Positions 32,784 through 42,912 of a DNA stretch of 64,000 bases are shown here, in pieces (position 1 is the stretch's first letter; each line of letters starts with the position of its first letter). The notes under the pieces were generated by a model that was not told the DNA's origin, did not search any database, and saw only the letters and a program-made list of their open reading frames with translations. The stretch spans positions 48,239,033-48,303,032 of the forward strand of contig CM066987.1 of assembly GCA_033977485.1 (NCBI GenBank), in the 5' to 3' direction. Made by a program: the position numbers and the translations under genes. The DNA is from Hydrangea macrophylla (lineage: Eukaryota; Streptophyta; Magnoliopsida; Cornales; Hydrangeaceae).

Positions 32784-34025
32784 ATTAAGCAGCCTCCGAA
32801 ATAGCCCCATATCACTCAAAATCCTCTACCAAACCACCAAAATGTCAACCTCATCGAGTCCAACCCTGTATCCTTCAACCCTGCTACCTATATCACCCCC
32901 CTAGGACAACCCTTACCCCTCATTGGCATCCCGGACTCCGCGGGAATTTATCTGATTGAAGAGGAGAATGACGAGTGGCAGCAACAGTTAGACGACAAGC
33001 AAGACTTGTTCTTTCTGGAAGAGCATGATCTAGGGGTGGTAGACCTCAAATGGTATGATCCCAATAGTGAAAGTGATGCTTCTATCTGGGATGAGCCAGA
33101 AAAACCATTTGTGGGGATAGACTGCGATTGGTTCAAAAAGGATGGGACTGTAGAAGGGCCTACTCCTGCCGAGATTGATCATCTGACTAGATCGGACCAT
33201 CATTACCAGCCTCTGCAGCCTACTACTGAAGCTATCGAGAAAGGTCCGGTTAAAGACAAGGGGAAGGGTACGATGGATGAGATCATCGAAGAAGATAATG
33301 AGTTGATAAAAGAGCTGAAGAAAACCCAAGCACATCTCTCGATGTGGGATATCATGGTAATATCCTACAAGCATAGGCAAGCCGTATTGAATGCCTTGGC
33401 TGGAATTGAAGTCCCTATCGACGCCGCACCGGAGGACATGGTGGCTTTCTTGGGCGCACTTACCCCTAACCCAATCATTATATTTTCTGATGAGGACCTG
33501 CCACCAGAAGGATCTGCATATAACAAAGCATTGTACATCACCGTCGGATGCAAGGGACAACAAGTGCCGTTTTGTCTGGTCGACACTTGTTTCGCCTTAA
33601 ATGTTTGTGCCCTAAGGACTACCACCGCTTTGGGGGTCAATGTCCTTAACATCACACCATCTGTGCAATCTGTGAGGGCCTACGACAATACCAAGAGGAA
33701 TGTGATGGGTATTATCTCTCTACGAATCCGGGTAGGATCTTTGGTAAGCACTGAAGTTTTTCAAGTCATGAACATACCTGCCTCATTCAACTTGTTGATT
33801 GGAAGGCCTTGGCTGCATGCTAACAAAGCCGTATCATCCACTGTACATCAAATGATCAAGTACATTCATGAGAAGGAGGTAAAAATCATACTCGGCAGTA
33901 GTTGGGGTAATGAAGCTTTCCCAAACTACAATCCCATCTTTGAAATCCAAACACCTGAGTTGGAAGAAGGGGAAATCGGAGGATTCTTCATGGAAGAAGT
34001 CCACATGATCAATGATGAAGACTGA
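32784..34025 (+). pseudogene. Post-gag linker and aspartic protease region of element B
   Basis: A frame that is largely open from about 32810 ends at TGA 34023-34025. The N-terminal part is acidic (LIEEENDEWQQQLDDKQD). The C-terminal part is a retropepsin-like domain: YITVGCKGQQVPFCLVDTC, then ALNVCAL, and later FNLLIGRPWLH, which is the conserved second motif. The catalytic D-T-G is changed to D-T-C (residues LVDTC), which should inactivate cleavage. Proteases of this family mature Gag and Pol. After the stop the same frame continues into the next segment. Confidence 0.75.
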
Positions 34026-34669
34026 TTCCCCGAGATCCACAATTTTGTCCGCAAAATGAACTACTTCCTCGGAATAGGATTGGACCGACGCCAGCAAGGA
34101 ATCCGTGAGTTCCCTCAGATCAAAGGACAACAAGGCACTTTTGGGTTGGGGTACGAGCCCACTGAAGAAGACGTCGAGCTACAGAGGCCATGGAAGAAAA
34201 GGATAAAGGGTCTCCCACCATACCGCAAGACTTTGAATGGACAATTCATCAAAGAGGGGGATGACTTCCCTTACTTCGGGTTCCCCGAACCCTGGATCCA
34301 TCAAACCACTGGGAAAAGGCACCCGGGTTTGAAATCTTCGCTGACTGCCAAAGGCCCCCATGTCAAGATCCGTTCTATCCCAAAGAAATTGAGAAGACCC
34401 CGGAGGAAGACTGGTTGAAATACTTGGACACCAAAGCCATCAAGAAAATGTGGGAGGAATCCGCTAAGAAGAAGGAAGAAAAGAGGGCCAAGAGCCAAGA
34501 TGATTAGATCAAGCCAACTGAGGAGGGTCTGAGCAACCAGGCTGTAGAGTCGTCTGTCTGTGTCTCCCAATCCCCTGTTCCCCCAGAATCTATACCGCCG
34601 ATTATCGAGTCTGTACCAGAGTCGGCTGCTGTAAGCCCACCACTGTCCAATGTAATCACTTCACCTGTC
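34026..34669 (+). pseudogene. Protease-RT linker with a G-patch-like motif (element B)
   Basis: In the frame continuing after TGA 34025, a segment reads MNYFLGIGLDRRQQGIREF...GTFGLGYEPTEEDV, similar to the glycine-rich G-patch-like stretch found at this place in related elements. At about 34305-34325 the frame shifts; the continuation (QDPFYPKEIEKTPEEDWLKYLD, then KKMWEESAKKKEEKRAKSQDD) ends at a TAG near 34505. The remainder is a Ser/Pro-rich linker. Ogre elements often carry an intron in this area. I cannot tell whether one exists here. Confidence 0.6.
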
Positions 34670-36574
34670 ATGAATGAAATGAAAGCTGATTCTGCTTACT
34701 CCTCTGTGTCTAATACTTGTGAATGCACAGATCCCTTCGAGGATCTCCCAATCGAACTTAAGCAACTAATTGAAAAACCACCTGCTTACGAAATAATTGA
34801 AGATACTTTATCGGTTAACTTAGGTGAAATAGATAATCCACAAATTGTGCAAATCGGCTCAACTCTTAATAAAAAAGAAAAAGAAGAATTATTTCTCTTG
34901 CTAAGAGAATTCAAAGATGTTTTTGCTTGGTCTTACGAGGATATGCCTGGGGTCGATCCCGACATTATCCAACATCATATTCCCTTCCTCCCCAATTCTA
35001 AACCCGTCAAGCAGAAATTGAGGCGCATGAGGCCGGAATGGGCACTCAAGGTTAAAGAAGAAGTAGAGAAGCAATTCAAGGAAGGGGTCATCATTGTCAC
35101 CGAATATCCGAAATGGGTTACCAATATCGTGCCAGTCCCCAAGAAAGATGGAAAAGTTCGTGTGTGCGTTGACTTCCATGATCTAAACAAAGCCAGTCCC
35201 AAGGATGACTTCCCACTTCCCCACATAGATGTCTTGGTGGATAATATCGCTGGACATGAGCTACTATCATTTATGGATGGTTTCCCAGGGTATAATCAGA
35301 TTCTGATGGAGCCAGAATATCGGGAAAAGACGACATTCACCACCCCTTGGGGAACCTACTGTTATAGAGTAATGCCTTTCGGACTTAAGAATGCTGGGGC
35401 GACCTACCAAAGAGCTGCCACCACTCTGCTGCATGACATGATTCACAAGGAGGTAGAAGTATATGTAGATGACATGATCGTGAAGTCTAGGGACAGAGAA
35501 GGACACCTGGTAGTGCTGGAAAAGTTTTTTGAAAGGTTGCGCAAATACAAGATGAGGTTGAATCCAAAGAAATGCACCTTCGGTGTGACCTCCGGTAAAC
35601 TCCTGGGTTTTCTCATCACACAAAAGGGGATAGAGGTAGACCCCTCTAAGATCAAGGCAATCCTAGAAATGACACCACCACGGAATGAAAAAAAAGTAAG
35701 GGGGTTTCTTGGAAGAATCCAATTTATCAGCCGCTTCATTTCCAAGCGCACAACTACATGCGATCCGTTGTTCCAATTGCTAAGAAAAGGAGAGAAGTTC
35801 CAATGGGATGACCAATGCCAAGCAGCCTTCGATAAAATAAAAGCCTACCTTCAAAATCCGCCTATCCTCTCGCCACCCACTCCTTATAAGCCCTTATTCC
35901 TTTACCTATCTGTCTCCGAATATGCCATGGGTTGCATGCTAGCCCAAGAAGGAGAAGAAAGTCACTCCGAAAAAGCCGTATACTACCTCAGCAAGAGGAT
36001 GACTGGGTATGAGCTCAACTACTCTACCCTCGAAAAAATATGTTGGGCCTTGGTTTGGTGCACTCGCCGACTGAGGCACTACATGCTGGCCTTCCCGGTT
36101 GTGCTCATATCCCGCATGGATCCTCTAAAATACCTTCTCGAAAAACCCGCCCTGACCGGTCGTATATCCCGTTGGTTATTCCTATTATCCGAATTCGATA
36201 TCAAGTATGTTACAAGCAAATCGGTAAAAGGGAGAACCGTGGCTGAGCATCTCGTAGAACATGCCGTTGACTCCGAAGAAAGTGGGGACTTTTCATTTCT
36301 AGACGAGAATATCATGGAGGTCAAGGAAGAACAGTGGAAGTTGTACTTTGATGGAGCAGCCAACATGAAAGGGTACGGAGTAGGAATGATCCTAGTATCG
36401 CCAAGTGGGGACCATACTCCGTTGGCAGTCAAGCTCAATTATAACTCCACCAACAACACTGCTGAGTGCGAAGCATGCATTCTGGGAATGGAGACAGCCA
36501 GAGAGCTGAAAGTTCGAAAGTTGGACGTCTTCGGGGACTCTAACCTCATCATATCACAAGCTAGAGGAGGATGA
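34670..36574 (+). pseudogene. Reverse transcriptase, RNase H and second RNase H of element B
   Basis: This is a 634-codon open frame. The RT core runs from WSYEDMPGVDPDIIQHHIP through VRVCVDFHDLNKASPKDDFPLP to the catalytic YVDD at residues 265-268 and FLGRIQFISRFI. The first RNase H follows (LYLSVSEYAMGCMLAQ, about residues 410-540). A second, cellular-like RNase H begins at WKLYFDGAANMKGYGVG (D at residue 561) with TAECEACILGMETA and FGDSNLIISQ. Two RNase H domains mark the Tat lineage. The frame stops at TGA 36572-36574 inside the second RNase H, in the place of a conserved Trp. The next segment continues in the same frame. Confidence 0.88.
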
Positions 36575-38101
36575 AAAGTGAAAGAAAAAAGGTTGAAGCC
36601 CTATCATGATCATCTAGATCAACTCAAGAGGCAGTTCGAGAACATCACATTCCTCTACTTGCCTAGGGAAGAGAACCAGCTAGCAGAATCATTGGCTACC
36701 TTAGCCTCCATGATCAAAACCCCTCCGGGAGTCAAGATGATGCCTTTGGTAATTGAGCAGAGGTACGAGCCTTCGTTCAAAATAATCGCCACGATCGAAG
36801 AAGAAGAGAATGGAACACCATGGTATCAGGATGTCTGGGACTTCATAGAAAAGGGGATGTACCCCCAAGAATCTACCGAGAAAGACAAAAGGGCCATTCG
36901 AAGATTCGCAGCGCAGTTCATCATTTGCGGTGGGAAATTGTTGAAGAAAGGATACAACGGTCACAACCTGACTTGTTTGTTTGGAAAGAGCTCCAGAAGA
37001 ATGATGGAGGAAATACACGAGGGGGTATGCGGTCTGCACATGAGCGGTCACATGCTGGCCAAGAAAGTCATAAGACAAGGGTACTACTTGACGACTTTGG
37101 AGAAAGATTGTTGCGAATACGTAAGAAGGTGTCACAAGTGCCAGATCCATGCAAACATAATGCATGTACCACCATCCTTTCTATACAGCATGACCCCACC
37201 TTGGCCATTCTCCACCTGGGGAATCGATATTATCGGTGAAATAGATCCAAAAGCCTCAAATGGAAATCGGTACATTTTGGTGGCCATCGACTACTTCACA
37301 AAATGGGTAGAAGCCGCATCTTATAGCAAGTTGGGGGCCAAAGAAGTGGCCAAATTCATCAAGAGAAACCTCATCTGCCATTATGGGGTTACTCATGAGA
37401 TTATTTGGGACAACGGAAGTCATTTCAAGGCAGAAGTCAGGGATCTGTTCGAGGAATACAAAATCACTTATCACAAGTCGTCACCGTACAGGCCACAAAC
37501 CAATGGAGCAGTCGAAGCTGCGAACAAGAATGTCAAGACCATACTGCAGAAATCGGCCGACACCTACAAAGAGTGGCATGAAAAGCTACCGTTTGCACTT
37601 TGGGGGTACAGAACATCGATAAGGACATCCACTGGAGCGACTCCTTACTCACTAATGTATGGAATGGAAGCAGTACTTCCAGTCAAGATAGAACTACCGT
37701 CCCTACGTGTGATGGCAGAATGTGAAATTGTGGAATCAGATTGGTTGAGAGAAAGATACGAAGAATTGGCTCTCATAGATGAAAAGCGCCTAGCGGCAAT
37801 TGACCATGTCCGAATCTATCAAAAGAGGATAGCCCGTGCTTTCAACAAAAGGGTCCATCCGAGGAAGATCGTCAAGGGCGACCTTGTCCTTAAAGAATTA
37901 CGAGCTCCGATCTTTGATCCACGCGGAAAGTTCAAGCCCAAATGGGTCGGCCCTTATATCGTCAAAACTATTCTTTCCGGAGGAACAACTTATCTCATGG
38001 ACCTCGATGGCGTCGAATTCAAAGACCAATCAACATGGATCGCCTCAAAAAGTACTATGCTTGACCATTCCCTAATCAATTTCTTTCAAGCCTTGCCCTG
38101 A
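36575..38101 (+). pseudogene. End of second RNase H and integrase of element B
   Basis: The segment is in frame with the previous one across a single TGA. It starts with KVKEKRLKPYHDHLDQLKRQF and PREENQLAESLATLASM, which close the second RNase H. The integrase has an HHCC zinc region (HEGVCGLHMSGH...CCEYVRRCHKCQ) and a catalytic core with D in STWGIDIIG, D in IIWDNGSHF and E in NGAVEAANK. The C-terminal part reads RVHPRKIVKGDLVLKE...GPYIVKTILSGGTTYLMDLDG. All catalytic residues are kept. No chromodomain is present. Integrase inserts the cDNA into the genome. Confidence 0.88.
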
Positions 38102-38345
38102 ACTACGCTCGACCTGATTCCCACTCGGGGATACGTAGGCAACCACATCGGTTCGGTCGCCCCACCCACAAAAAATAACCATTTCCTTTAAGCCTTACCT
38201 TGAACTACGCTTGACCTGATTCCCACTCGGGGATACGTAGGCAACAGCATCGGTTCGGTCACCCCACCTACCTGAAAATCAACCCGCTTCTTTCCGACCA
38301 TGGCCCGAACTACATTGGATCTGATCCCCGCTCGGGGGTACGTAG
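38099..38345 (+). repeat. Three tandem copies of a GAACTACG...ACGTAGGCA motif after pol
   Basis: Copies begin at about 38099, 38200 and 38304. Each holds GAACTACG, TGATTCC or TGATCCC, then GGGGATACGTAGGCA or GGGGGTACGTAGGCA. A further copy is at 52883-52927 near the 3' LTR and another in element A (1-51, minus strand). Strong conservation without a reading frame suggests an RNA or DNA role in the element. Confidence 0.8.
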
Positions 38346-38570
38346 GCAGACTTTCAAAAAAAAAAAAAAGAAAAAAAAAAGGATGGCTCGCTAGGTTGAA
38401 AATCCGAAAGGACGCCTAGGCAAAAGTTAGAGTCAAATCCAAGGTGAGCAATAACAAAAGAGAGAAAAGAGCTCGCTAGGTCACTTAACTAGTGCCTAGG
38501 AAAAATTATGAGCGTGTGAGAAAAATAAAGTCGCGGTCTTTACCATAACCCAGAAATCACCCTCCACACT

Positions 38571-38710
38571 AGGGGCAAACTTTGGCCACTCGCCTCGTTT
38601 ACCTGAACCTCTTCTAAACTAGGGGCAAACGTCGGTCATCTACCTCGTTTGCCTCACAACCTTACATATTCCAAACTAGGGGTAAACTTCGGCCACCTGC
38701 CTCGTTTGCC
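38571..38710 (+). repeat. Three tandem polypurine-tract-like repeats
   Basis: AGGGGCAAAC at 38571-38580 and 38631-38640 and AGGGGTAAAC at 38678-38687, each followed by a GGCCA/GGTCA...CTCGTTT segment. The same ten bases AGGGGCAAAC form the tract directly in front of the 3' LTR (53080-53089). They look like duplicated PPTs placed behind pol. Confidence 0.7.
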
Positions 38711-38988
38711 TCTAATCATCCTAGCATGCCCAAGCGAGTACCAAAAGCAACATCTAATTGAAATCTTGGTTACAAAATGTTTTTAGAAAGCTAAAATGCA
38801 TTAAATGAGGTTCCCAAAGTAACCAAGGTTCGCCGATAAACAAACTTTGAATATTACATAAGCAGGAATGATCAAAGAAATAAAAGTCTTTCAAAAAGCA
38901 ATCACACATGTTCAAAGACACTTGGAGGAATAAGAAGAATCAGTCAGGTCTGGTTTTATCTTTATGTCTTTTATTTCTTCAAAGGTCT

Positions 38989-39719
38989 TTAGAAGTAGGC
39001 TTTTACTCGGTCAGTCCAACCATCAATAAAAGCAGCAATAGTGGCAGCCCTAATCCTGGAAGCAAAGACCCTCTCAGCAAACCCCCGGGGAACCTCCTAA
39101 ACCTGCCCATACTGTCTGGCCAAACGACGAGGATGATAGAAAGAGGTCTCTCTCAGACCCATCAACCACACTCTCTGGTGACCCCTGAGGCTCGTGGTAA
39201 TAGCATAAAGGCCCCAACGCCTCACGATCCAGCAGAAGTCAGCCTCGGATAAGGCACCCATCATGCCCACCCAATTGGCAAAAGAATAGTGAGGGTGAAG
39301 CACGGCTCGACGAAAGTAAACCGGTGGTATGCTGCCCGTCCACAGTTGGAGGCGCTCGTATAACCAAGCCTGTAACACCAAAGGCGCCACAGAAAGTAAA
39401 AGCGTTCCTTGATCAGAAGCGCGGTCCAAACCATTCAGGGTTTCAGCTAGGACCATGGCCATGGGATTCCTGCTAAGTTTCAGCCCAATACACACATGTA
39501 CCAAGTCAATCGAAGTGCTCGAGAACAGAAAGTGCGAAGTCATGCACAATATCAAAGCAGCCCCACGGGTAGCATCAGACACGCTGGGATTCCCAGGACT
39601 GGCATATCGGGCAATGATGGAGGCAATGTCAAGAACCTCACCTTGAATCAGTCGGCGAGAAATATTGATGGAACAGTTCAGATATTCAGCCAAGCCTCGC
39701 GTAGGACTAAGGGTACCAG
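38989..39719 (-). pseudogene. Antisense DUF7745-like ORF, C-terminal part (split by copia)
   Basis: The minus-strand frame enters at the copia insertion point and reads GLAEYLNCSINISRRLIQGE, ...TRGAALILCMTSHFLF, AMVLAETLNGLDRASDQG, LVLQAWLYERLQLW, then FASRIRAATIAAFIDGWTD before TAA at 38989-38991. One in-frame TAG lies near 39097. The pattern (W-D-P near the start, an aliphatic LILCMTSHFLF helix, AETLNGLD, QAWLYERL) resembles plant proteins annotated DUF7745, which have no known biochemical role. The N-terminal part is at 48222-48494. Without the copia element the two parts are in the same frame. Confidence 0.65.
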
Positions 39720-40728
39720 TGTGGGGTTTGTGCCCTCAAACCATTACTTTATGTATGAGACATTAGCATTATAATATATTGATATCAGCTTTACATTTCA
39801 TTGTGTATGTTTCTTTCATGTGATGATTGTTTTATTCTTAAGTATCATAGTAAGCAATTCGTGTGTGTATGAGATACACACAAGTGAGATACGAATTACT
39901 ATTCTTTGATACTTACAATATGTCACAGTGGATGATGAGACTGGATACCTCATCAGGTCTACACTGTAGCATAATTAACTACCATTGGATGGAGTGATTA
40001 ATCTCAATCACTAGAGTGAAGCTCTTAGTTGATATGCTAGTGTTTATAGTGCATTGACGGACCTGAGCTTTCCTATTGACGCTTAAGGCTGTCAACAGTC
40101 AATAGGAACTCATAACTTGTATAAGGTACGTGTTCTCAATCTTAAGATGATTATGAACACAGACTATGGATATGGCTGCTTTGACTTACCAATCAGTGAG
40201 GTCTATAGAAGATCAACACCTGGGTATCTTGGGTATGTCATGTCCATAGGGTTGTGAACATATATTGTCAAGATAGAATCTACCCTCTGATTCAGAGTAA
40301 GCATTCCCTTGAGAATGTCACCAAGTTGATTACTGAGTACTGCAGTCTTGTTGATAAGAGTTATCAACATGTTTGGTAATCATGAGTAGTGAATGGGACT
40401 CAAGGAATACAAGAAGTAATCATGATTCAGGTTGACAGTAACAGTTATCCGACTACCTGAATATGATTACGAATGCTGACGGTAGAGGGACATTAGTACA
40501 CCATACAAGTCTAATTATCGCTTCGGATATGTTCTTTTGCGTTGGAGTTCAGTTATCATTTTATAGTGGAATAAACGTTAACTGACCAGTTAGTTAGTTT
40601 GCTGATCAAAGAGTTTGGTCATGGTAATTAACAAACTGGTCTGAGCCAACAATAAAGAGCCTAGGAGGTCCCACTCTTAGCTTTGCTAGGATGCTTGGAA
40701 AGACACTTGAGGAAGCTGTTAAGACAAG

Positions 40729-40839
40729 TTCGATCGATTGAAGTATGTTCGATCGATTGAAGTCAGCAGGTTCGATCGATCGAGAATGGTTCGATCGATC
40801 GAAGGTTCGATCGATCGAAGTCACTTCGATCGATCGAAG
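40729..40839 (+). repeat. Array of TTCGATCGATCGAA palindromes upstream of the copia TATA box
   Basis: Six copies: two TTCGATCGATTGAA, one TTCGATCGATCGAG and three perfect TTCGATCGATCGAA, separated by 2-8 bases. The perfect unit is a 14-bp palindrome with three CG and two GATC sites. The 3' LTR has one copy fewer plus a deletion through the first. Confidence 0.95.
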
Positions 40840-40860
40840 TCTAGGTCGGTTCTGGAAATC

Positions 40861-40869
40861 TATAAATAG
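40861..40869 (+). promoter_or_regulatory. TATA box of the copia 5' LTR
   Basis: TATAAATAG is followed by GGCAGCTGCG and is matched by TATAAATAG at 47867-47875 in the 3' LTR. The motif array ends 21 bases upstream. Confidence 0.8.
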
Positions 40870-41217
40870 GGCAGCTGCGTTTTGGAAGTAAGTAGTCGTC
40901 GTTTTTATACGCAGAAGCTGCAGAAACTATCATAGTCTTCCCAAAACCTTCCTATCCTCTCTATTAGGGTTCCCACGAACCCTAGTCTTTCGGGCAGGCA
41001 TTCGCAAGAGTCATAAGGGTGAAGATCATCTAGTGGAGGCTGCTGGAAGTTAAAGTTTCAGAATTGGGTTCAAGACACTAAGGTATAATTCTTGCAACCC
41101 CTTGTACGCATCTATGGAATTGACGAGTAGTAGATCCTAGAATACCAAAAGTTTTATAACTTAACCTATTTCTGCTGCACGTTTAAACTCTAACTTTAAA
41201 CCACTTTTTCCTTCAAT

Positions 41218-41229
41218 TGGTATCAGAGC
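41218..41229 (+). promoter_or_regulatory. Primer-binding site of the copia element
   Basis: TGGTATCAGAGC begins two bases after the LTR end and is complementary to the 3' end of initiator tRNA-Met, the usual primer for plant copia elements. Confidence 0.95.
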
Positions 41230-41385
41230 CGCGCTCGTTTGGATCTATAGATGCGTTTTGGAACCATAGTTTTGATTTACATGTTGATTTTAGAGCTGTT
41301 TTTGAAACTGCATCGTCACAGATCTGTTTCTGCAGTGTTATCGCAGCAGAATACAAAACTGTGATTGCATAGGATGCAAGGTGGG

Positions 41386-41684
41386 TTCGATCGATCGAAC
41401 TTGTTTCGATCGATCGAACATTCTGTTCACAATCGATCGAACAGTCTTCGATCGATCGAACCTTCTGGTATTCGATCGATCGAATGAAGTTCGATCAATC
41501 TTGATAGATACTTTGTCAGGTTCTCTGTTTCACAGTTTTAAAGTGTTTTGAAATTAAAAAACTTTAATTTTAAAATATTCTGTAAAATTTTCAAATCATT
41601 CTGTGAAACAGAATGTTCAAGCGATTGAACAGTGTTCAATCGATCGAAGGTTCGAGCGATCGAACGGTCTTCGATCGATCGAAC
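41386..41684 (+). repeat. Second TTCGATCGATCGAA array in the copia leader
   Basis: Copies cluster at 41386-41500 (about five, including one TTCGATCAAT variant) and 41616-41684 (four, including TTCAAGCGATTGAA and TTCGAGCGATCGAA). They lie in the transcribed leader between PBS and gag. They share the 14-bp palindrome with the pre-TATA array in the LTR. Confidence 0.95.
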
Positions 41685-42493
41685 TGTGACAGAGAAGTAA
41701 GATGCTGTTTTAAGTTCTAATTCAGTATGTAAAGTGTTTATATACTGTGTGAATCAATTAAGTGTTCCAATAGTTACATATATTTGTTATGTATGTGTGG
41801 ATGTGTGTACGACTAACCCTTTTGCAGCAAAATTAGTCGCTATCTCCCATGGCACCAAGTCGTTTAAATATTTATATTTAAATTGTTTGAGATTGGTGCA
41901 TGTTGTAATTTATTAATGGTTTGGTTTTAAGGCGTATGTAAAGGGCGCTGCGGCTTCAATCCTACGAAAAGGAAAGTCGCACCGGTTTCCCTAGCCTTTT
42001 ATTTCTTTTTTGCTATTTCCTTTTTCTAGATAAATTGTAAGCTTCAAAAGGAAGCATAGGTCCAATGTAATAGAATTAGAAATTCCATGAAGATGGAGCA
42101 AGGAGCCGTTGTCCATAAAGATGGAGCCGGAGGCGACCAAACCAAGAAGGTGTTCTATGGAAATAGAGCCATGGGAGATAGAGGCATTGTTTGAATGCCT
42201 ATATTTCATTTTAGTTTTTTGTTTTATGTGCTTGTTTTGTGATTGGCGTATAATACATTGTTGCATGCACTTAAAACAACTTTTCTAAAATAAAATTCAA
42301 AAACCGTTTTCAACACATTAGTAAACATTGGATGTTTATGGGTAGTGTGTGGAAACATTTTTCAAAAGCAAAATCCTTAATTTACTAAATCTAGTGGGAG
42401 AGGGTCTTATCAAATAACACCCACGATCTTCCATTAACGGTTCATTGTAAGATGAGTAGTGTATTCTGTGTCACCTCGCCAGGGGTGATCATT

Positions 42494-42785
42494 CCATACG
42501 GAGGGTACACTGCTCATTGGTTACTAGATGTGAACTTCCTATGGATAGGATCAATCAGACGTGTTAGAGGGTGACCACCACACGGAGGCGCTACTTGAGA
42601 CGGTTGTGATTAGATCCTAGTTAATGGTACACACTAGTTAAGCTATGGATAAGGGATCCCACACGGGGCATTATTCAGAAACTTAGAGATCAAATAGATT
42701 CGGGAGTCATGGTTATTTTGCAAGAGTTGCATAGCGGATAAGTCATGATAAATCGAAAGATCGAACATTGACCACCACACGGAGG
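42494..42785 (+). repeat. Four CCACACGGAGG motifs in the copia leader
   Basis: CCATACGGAGG (42494), CCACACGGAGG (42578), CCACACGGGGC (42659) and CCACACGGAGG (42775) are spaced 81-116 bases apart, in the 420 bases before the gag start. Two are preceded by TGACCA. The rest of the leader has no gene. Confidence 0.75.
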
Positions 42786-42912
42786 CTTTATTCTTTCGTT
42801 TCGATATTCCGGCGACTTTGTTTTAAATAAGAGTTTTAAGGATTCTTTTATTTCAAACTGTCAATTCTGATATCCATATTTATTTTGTTTGTTTTGATTT
42901 TCAGTAATCATA

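Larger units (their letters stand above)
39720..41215 (+). repeat. 5' LTR of the copia element (1496 bp)
   Basis: It starts TGTGGGGTTTGTG and ends CCTTCA. Six TTCGATCGAT-type motifs lie at 40729-40839, immediately before TATAAATAG at 40861-40869. It is about 200 bp longer than the 3' LTR because the latter has lost a segment corresponding to roughly 40561-40735 and one motif copy. Confidence 0.95.

Noticed and set aside
35267..37165. Long minus-strand frames over the B pol region
   Set aside because: They mirror conserved RT/integrase coding sequence on the plus strand and have no domain of their own.
40729..40839. Palindrome array considered as a CRISPR-like array
   Set aside because: Units are 14 bp with 2-8 bp spacers in a plant LTR. 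There are no unique spacers of CRISPR length and no cas genes.
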